Source: Nymphaea colorata
Taxonomy: Eukaryota > Streptophyta > Magnoliopsida > Nymphaeales > Nymphaeaceae
Assembly: GCF_008831285.2 (NCBI RefSeq)
Contig: NC_045150.1
Coordinates: 4,354,001-4,418,000, forward strand
Direction: 5' to 3'
DNA length: 64,000 bases
This document shows positions 58,333 through 64,000 of the stretch, piece after piece. The notes under the pieces were generated by a model. It was not told the DNA's origin. It ran no database searches and saw only the letters and a list, made by a program, of their open reading frames with translations. Made by a program: the position numbers and the translations under genes. The stretch's first letter is position 1, and every line of letters starts with the position of its first letter.

Positions 58333-58339
58333 GTCTTTA
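58288..58339. repeat. (TA)n microsatellite flanked by 10-bp inverted repeats
   Basis: TAAAGACCTC (58288-58297) and GAGGTCTTTA (58330-58339) flank a pure AT run, so the whole block can fold into one hairpin. Confidence 0.85.
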
Positions 58340-58673
58340 GTATTAAAAATATTATAAAATTCAGATATATAAATCTCACGCTAGAAAATTTAGTGATGGT
58401 CTTAGCTTCCATATTACACATTAGATTTTCACGATTTTTTTAATACAACGTTAACGTATATTCTGCACTCTTGTTTACACTCTTGTTTATAGGGAAATCC
58501 CACGGCCTAACTAAACGCTAAAGTTTTCATCTAACTCCTTATCTTTTCAGGGTATAAAGTTTTCTTTTGTAATTTAATGTACTGTTGTTGTCATGTTTTA
58601 ATTTGAATGTCAGTAATCCATGCTTTTATGTTACATAGAGTTGGTGCTTCAAAGATTTAAAACAGAGTCTACT

Positions 58674-58845
58674 TGTCTACCAACTGCATTCACTCTGCAT
58701 TCATTTATATAATATTTGAAAAGGATGAAACACAAATATATATATATATATGTAATTTCTTGTCTACCAACTGCATTCACTCTGCATTCATTTATATAAA
58801 ATTTGAGAAGGATGAGACATAAATATATATATGCAATTTCTTGTG
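58674..58845. repeat. Tandem duplication of about 86 bp
   Basis: CTTGTCTACCAACTGCATTC, ACTCTGCATTCATTTATATA and GAAGGATGA are repeated, each copy ending in a TA run and (T/G)(G/C)AATTTCTTG. The second copy differs at a few bases. Confidence 0.9.
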
Positions 58846-60513
58846 AAACTCAATAAAAGAAAAGAAAAAGAAAATAAACGTGTCGATCGTATCAAAGAAT
58901 AAACTGGAGGCCTTGAAGTCATGGATGCAATCGTATCTACCATGGTTGTTGCACATGGGAGTGTCCTACATAATAAACATCGTTATGCATGACGACTCAA
59001 CCATTTGAAAAAAGGAAAATTAATAAAATACCAACAATAATTTGCAATCTACTTAAAACGTACTATATAGCACTGCTACTTAGTAACGAGAAAAGAACTT
59101 CCAAACAAAGCTTCTGACGAAAGTGCACTTTCTGGAAAGGATGAAGCTGATTTATGTTTAAGCAGTAATGGTTTTTTATTTTTTTTTTGTCTTTCCTTAA
59201 ATCATTGTTCCTTTTCTACCCTTGTTCTTTCATGATCTTCCTTGCATATTTCTTCCTTCACCGACACTATGTCATGGCAACATTTCCTTTTTTATTCACG
59301 TGAGGATGTGGCCTGGTGATCTATGGACTCATCCAGGGGCGGGGGGCGCCCGTGGCTTCACCTCAGCTAACTGAGAAAAAAAAAAAAAAAACTGTAGCCC
59401 CATCTCAACTAATTGAAAAAAAAATTATATTAACTTGTTCAGTGATAAACTGCACTCTTCTTCATGAAAGCAAAGCAGAGTCCATATCTAAACTTTTTTG
59501 GAAAAAAAGCGGTCACCGTTAATGGAAACCAACTACAAATGTTTTTCATTTGGAAAAAATTTTCATTTTGGAAAAACATTAAAAATTAGAATTCTTAAAG
59601 GAAGTAAAACAAGGGCAAACTGTTACTTGTAGGAGCTGTTTGGCAATTAAAACAACAACAAACTGTTACATGAATATGCTTCACTCTTATATCGGACAAT
59701 TTTTAACTGTTCTCATTTATAATGCCAAATGGCTATGTATGGTCATTTCTGGTGATAGTAGATTAATTTGTCCTCAGTTCACATGTTACACCAACTAAAA
59801 ATATGGTAGTAAGCAAGTCATAAGCAAGTACCCCAATTATCATTTCTTTTGTCTGGTTGTACCCTAGCCACCTCAATAGTCTCCAAATTCTCCATAACTC
59901 AAGTCATCGTGTTGGACTCATGACGAAAAACTTTTGAAGGGAGAATGATCATGAGCGGATGATCCGCACCAAAATATGCTTTTGGACGTCATGACCAGAT
60001 GTGAGTGACATGATTTTCCTTCTCTAGAGGAAGATTTGACAGGAAAAACCGAGACCATTGATTGAAATGTTCTTTTTGCATATAACTAAGCCAACAGTAT
60101 GCTGTTTAGCTTCAACATCTATAAAAATGTTCAATTTGAAGATTTCACAATATGCTGTTTAGCTCAAGAAAAGTTCGTAGACCAAACAGGCGATGTAGAA
60201 CAATAAAAGGCTATCAAAATCCACAAAGAACGTGACTTCATTTTGCATATAACTAAGCCAACTTTCTCTCCACATCTTGCAAGCCAGCACTTAATTTGGA
60301 ACAAAGTAAGAGCAAAAATAGCCATATTTAATGAAGCCTTTCAAGCTTCTTGACCATTTACATACGCCAAATTCATCAAATAATTGATCTGGGGAGGAAA
60401 TGGATGTTTTTTTTTTTTTTTTTTAATTTTTGACAACTCAAACTGAGAGTGGGTGTTGTCAAGGAATCCATAGCAGAGGCTGAAGCAGGATTTGTAGGGA
60501 CCATGTTCTCCAG

Positions 60514-60516
<3 letters not shown>
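58846..60516. other. AT-rich non-coding DNA with small repeat insertions
   Basis: GGGGCGGGGGGCGCCCGTGG near 59335 followed by an A-run belongs to the same GGGGCGGAG-edge type seen at 61319. TTTTGCATATAACTAAGCCA occurs twice (about 60076 and 60241). No gene was recognised. Confidence 0.5.

Positions 60517-60590
<74 letters not shown>
60517..60590. repeat. (TA)n microsatellite with a CATACACA interruption
   Basis: Two TA runs of about 38 and 28 bases are separated by TACATACACA. Confidence 0.97.
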
Positions 60591-60593
<3 letters not shown>

Positions 60594-62468
60594 AAAGATA
60601 AATGGGTAAGCACATTGCCCTTTGTTGTATGTCCTGTAAGCAGTCATTTTGGCTGTTGGTTTTTGTAAGGTTGAAGAATAATAGAAAATTAAGGAAAAAA
60701 TATGATAAAATATTTTAGTAGTTTATTAATTAACAACTTTTTCTCATTGAATTTTTCTGAGACTTGTATGTATTTTAGTGGTCTTATAAAGATCAACGCC
60801 CATAAAATTCAGTATAAACATTTGGTTGTCATGATCTCTTTTTAATTATTATATTTTCCGACGATTATACACCAACTGGACAATATAAAAATATAACCTT
60901 TGAAGGTTATAAATGACTAAGAGGAAGTAACCGATCCATGAATTGAATATTTGAGACATCTGACCGCCAAACCCAACTCATGCAAAGGGCGCTAGATCTG
61001 ATCCACTTCTTATAGCTACCCTCCTTTTAAGTCTGCTCATATGGATTTATGAAATTAAGTTTGGCCCCGCTCTGGTCAGGTTTCGAACAAACTAATTGAC
61101 ATTAAGTCTTTTAATGAGTCATTTAACAAATGGAACACTTTGTAAGTGTTTAATGAATTTGTCCTAAAAATTGGGCAGATTCATGGATACTTAATTCTGC
61201 TGTTTCATGAATCTACTTCAATCTTTGAGTAGACTTATGAAACACTCATAAATTATTTCAACTGTCAAATGACACCTAAAGAATGCAGCCTGAACAAGCA
61301 TCTCTTGGCTGCCCAGTAGGGGCGGAGGGAAGGAGGGGCCCGCCTAGGCCATGACCCCACCTTGGCAAATGAAAAAAAAAAAATTACATTAAAAAAAATA
61401 TAATTTTTTAAGTGTGTAATGTATTTTTTAGAATTGAATTCAATTTGGCCCTACCCAAATCCAAAGTTGGACTGTCGGCCCGCCTCTAAGGAAAATCCTG
61501 GCTTCGCCCTGCAGTCCAGTCCACTGCACATCCAGCCCTAGTGTTTGAGGCAAGAGTAAAAGCTCACACATCGCCAACTACACAATTCATGGTTCTTTTG
61601 GGGTGAAACTAACGACCAGTTGGGATCCAAAATCAAGTTCACGTTGGTATTAGCCAGTTGGATCTTGATCTGGATCTTCTGTTAAACTGGAGCCAGAATC
61701 TGACCCAAGTTAGAGACCTCAACCACTATGTAGTAGCCAATACTAAACATATATAATACAATCTTGTTCAGGGGGCAGAATTCGTTACTTGCAATAAGAT
61801 TTATTCTATATATTAATTAACTTGATAGAAAAGGATATTCCCAAGACTAGAATACTCTCTTCATCCCATCCAATTGAACAAGAAAGTCAAGTGCTGCGAC
61901 ATCCAACGTCGCCTGATTCCACCCGCACAGATTACCTGAACGGGGATACTGGACTCATCATCACAGTAAAACGATGGTGCCTTACGTCAACCAGTTGGGG
62001 TTCTTGAACCGGAGGAGTGCACAAACCTCCAAACTTCAAACCTATTGGCTTGCTGAAGCATGGTTTTGGAACTTTGTTCTGAAGTGAAAACTGATTATTT
62101 CAAGTTGACGATTTCTACGTCCAATTGATTATTTCCTCACCCATGGTTGATAGTTGGTACCATCGTGGGAAAACTTAAATAACCTGCTCTTACTCGGCTT
62201 CGCCTATCTCGTACGGGCAATGTCAGTAGTCACCATCCGGCCATTGACACGGTAGTTAATTTGATGTAATAGTTCCAGCAGCTAACAACATGGCAAGGAC
62301 CTGACGTCCTGTGTAGGTAGAAAGGAGTGGGAAAGGGATAGCGTTGATTGGTGAATGAATAGATGACCAGGGGGATGAAATTTCTTACTTGCATTCTACG
62401 CTGTACCATCCATCTCATTAATTTCCATGAACGATACATGGACCCTACAGGAGATCCAAACAAAGGCC

Positions 62469-62471
<3 letters not shown>
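60591..62471. other. AT-rich non-coding DNA with a small dispersed repeat
   Basis: At 61319-61515 an element-like block starts TAGGGGCGGAGGGAAGGAGG and ends GGAAAATCCTGGCTTCGCCC, with an A/T-rich centre. The edges are partly complementary, as in small dispersed plant repeats. No gene was recognised on either strand. Confidence 0.5.

Positions 62472-62500
<29 letters not shown>
62472..62500. repeat. (TA)n microsatellite
   Basis: A pure TA run, about 1.2 kb upstream of the oxidosqualene cyclase start. Confidence 0.97.
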
Positions 62501-62503
<3 letters not shown>

Positions 62504-63620
62504 AATCAGATGGTTCATCCTAACATCAGTGAGAAAAAGGTAGGGGTGTTGGAAAATAAGCTTTGGGACCGTAGCAGGCTACATATAAAGCTTGTGTGGG
62601 TAGTTGGGCATACCAGCTCTAAGATTCTTCTTTATTTTTTACATAAATGCTTTATAATTATTTGTTGTTATATATATATTGTGCCTCTTAGGGGTCGTTT
62701 GGTATTGAGAACAATGTGTGAGTGTTTTAAGAGGGACAAAAAATGAAAATGCTTTCTTATTGCTTAAAGGAGTATATTATGAGATAATGAGATAACGTTA
62801 TAAGTAGAACAAAATCATACAGTTTTTTTACTGTTTGATGTTGTATATTATGAGATAATGAGATAACGGTATTAGAAGGACACAAAAAAAAAATAAACAC
62901 ATTTTTAACGGCTTAAAAGGGTATATTAGTCATAACGATATGGACTGACAAAAATTACATTTGTTGAATCTTCTTTTTGCTATTTTCTCTTTTATCCCTA
63001 CATCAAGCTCATTTTTTGTGTTAATCATGGACATTTTTTTGTCGTACTTAAGATGACATATGAAATTACATACATGGAGGTAGCATATATAACCAGCTTC
63101 GAGAGAGTTTTAATGCAACAGGGACATTTTGGTTTTCTCGACATAAATCAGAAGGGTTCTTCCTAACCTCAGTGAGAGAAAGATTAGAGTTGTTGGAAAA
63201 TAAGCTCTGCGATTGTATGAAACTATATATAAGTTTGTGTAGGTCATTTGGCATTAGGAACAAAGTGCAAGTGTTTCAAGAATTTGCACCAAAATTAAGG
63301 CACTCAAACCAATTTGAGGTAGGTTCTTGAAACACTCACGGTGATACTTCTAATTTTGAACGGTCTTGAATAAGATTTTCTAAAATAGAGTTCCTTAACC
63401 AAAATTTGCTGGCATAGCCATAGCTTGGAGATATTGAGTAGTTAAAAAAAAAAAATTAGTACATGAACCTATTCTTGTTATATGCCCATTTATTTTGGTG
63501 TGCTTTTGTAAAACTTTTCTTTTAAATTCCCCCTTGTGCCAGTCTCTCTTGTAGGGAGTACTGGTAGGTAGAGTTGAGAGTTCTCTTAGCAGTGCTAAAG
63601 ATCTAGGTCCGTCCTTGTTC
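62501..63620 (+). promoter_or_regulatory. Upstream region of the oxidosqualene cyclase gene with direct repeats
   Basis: A block at 62522-62620 (CAGTGAGAAAAAGGTAG, GTTGGAAAATAAGCT, ATATAAAGCTTGTGTGG) is repeated at 63168-63270. Between them TATTATGAGATAATGAGATA occurs twice (62774 and 62847). These look like small insertions rather than defined promoter elements. No clear TATA box could be assigned. Confidence 0.45.
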
Positions 63621-63656
63621 CTCTCTCTCTCTCTCTCTCCCTCTCTCACACACACA
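63621..63656. repeat. (CT)n(CA)n microsatellite in the probable 5' UTR
   Basis: The CT run followed by CACACACA ends four bases before the start codon of the oxidosqualene cyclase. Pyrimidine-rich leaders of this kind are common in plant genes. Confidence 0.9.
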
Positions 63657-63659
63657 AGG

Positions 63660-63860
63660 ATGTGGAGGCTAAAGGTGGGGGAGGGAGTCGGAGATGCATG
63701 GCTGAGGACGGCCAACAATCACGTAGGGAGGGAGGTGTGGGAGTTCGATCCCGATTTCGGGTCGGAGGAAGATCGAAAGGCGATCAAAGAGGCGCGGGCA
63801 AATTTCACCAGACATTGGTTTGAGAAGAACCACAGCTCCGATCTCATCATGAGAATGCAG
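63660..63860 (+). CDS. Oxidosqualene cyclase (cycloartenol/beta-amyrin synthase family), exon 1
   Basis: The exon encodes 67 residues beginning MWRLKVGEGVGDAWLRTANN, then HVGREVWEFDPDFGSEEDRK, a helical stretch AIKEARANFTRHWFEKNHSS and DLIMRMQ, ending CAG|GTGAGG. The MW(K/R)LK, NNHVGRxxWEFDP and HSxDLxMRxQ motifs and the exon end after Q are the standard N-terminus of plant oxidosqualene cyclases. These endoplasmic-reticulum-associated enzymes cyclise 2,3-oxidosqualene to sterol or triterpene skeletons. The start is fixed by the conserved MW; an earlier in-frame ATG at 63615 would add only low-complexity residues from the microsatellite. Product specificity depends on the later exons with the DCTAE and MWCYCR regions, which are outside the window. 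No defect is seen. Confidence 0.93.
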
Positions 63861-64000
63861 GTGAGGATGCATGGAGCGATAATTTCATCCTCTTCCCATA
63901 TATATATATATCATGCATGCATGTAGGGATTTTTTCCTCCTACCTAGCTACTTGTGAGAAGAACCATGCATTCTTTCTATATGTTGATCTTCTATTTAGT
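63861..64000 (+). other. Start of intron 1 of the oxidosqualene cyclase gene
   Basis: It begins GTGAGG at the donor and is AT-rich, with a short TA run near 63900. It continues past the window end. Confidence 0.8.

Noticed and set aside
60341-60615. Open frames over the TA microsatellite
   Set aside because: The residues are YIYIYI from the repeat; nothing else is conserved.

Overview
The window is flowering-plant nuclear DNA. It is AT-rich, dominated by nested and decayed transposable elements, and full of (CA)n, (CT)n and (TA)n microsatellites. Three host genes can be recognised by their protein families, all with introns. There are no rRNA or intact tRNA genes and no CRISPR array. I cannot name the species.

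Left part. A TORTIFOLIA1/SPIRAL2-like HEAT-repeat gene runs on the minus strand (first three coding exons 854-2248) and leaves the window on the left. Its probable 5' UTR, intron and promoter fill 2249-4134. From 6577 to 15999 lies an old, minus-strand Ty3/gypsy chromovirus with both LTRs, an initiator-Met tRNA primer site, a polypurine tract and broken gag, protease, RT, RNase H, integrase and chromodomain. From 16.0 to 21.5 kb there is non-coding, probably transposon-derived sequence, including a degenerate array built on GATCCAAAT.

Middle. A trihelix (Myb/SANT-like) DNA-binding protein gene lies at 21850-24566 (+). A 914-bp segment covering the end of its first exon and the following intron is duplicated in tandem. 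A second minus-strand gypsy element (27421-40621) follows. Its 3' LTR is truncated and its RT/RNase H region is deleted. It has been split in gag by a young copia-type element (30441-36192, LTRs differing at 3 of 344 positions), and a small CACTA-type element (about 36968-37896) sits in its leader.

The most unusual part is 40.7-54.9 kb, a composite of four degenerate tandem arrays. The largest (about 44.5-52.45 kb) holds six copies of a 1.1-1.43 kb unit. Each unit carries the three-exon C-terminal half of a Ulp1-like (C48) cysteine protease, with the HWVL, DP, QQ and DCG signatures still readable but broken. At the right end is a minus-strand remnant of a FAR1/MULE transposase (53850-54480). 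Ulp1-like genes carried by Mutator-like elements are known (Kaonashi-type MULEs). Here the Ulp1 part and its T-rich flanks appear to have been amplified into satellite-like arrays after inactivation.

Right part. From 54.9 to 63.6 kb there is non-coding DNA with small repeats. At 63660 (+) an oxidosqualene cyclase gene (cycloartenol/beta-amyrin synthase family) starts, and only its first exon is inside the window. The three host genes show no sign of working together.
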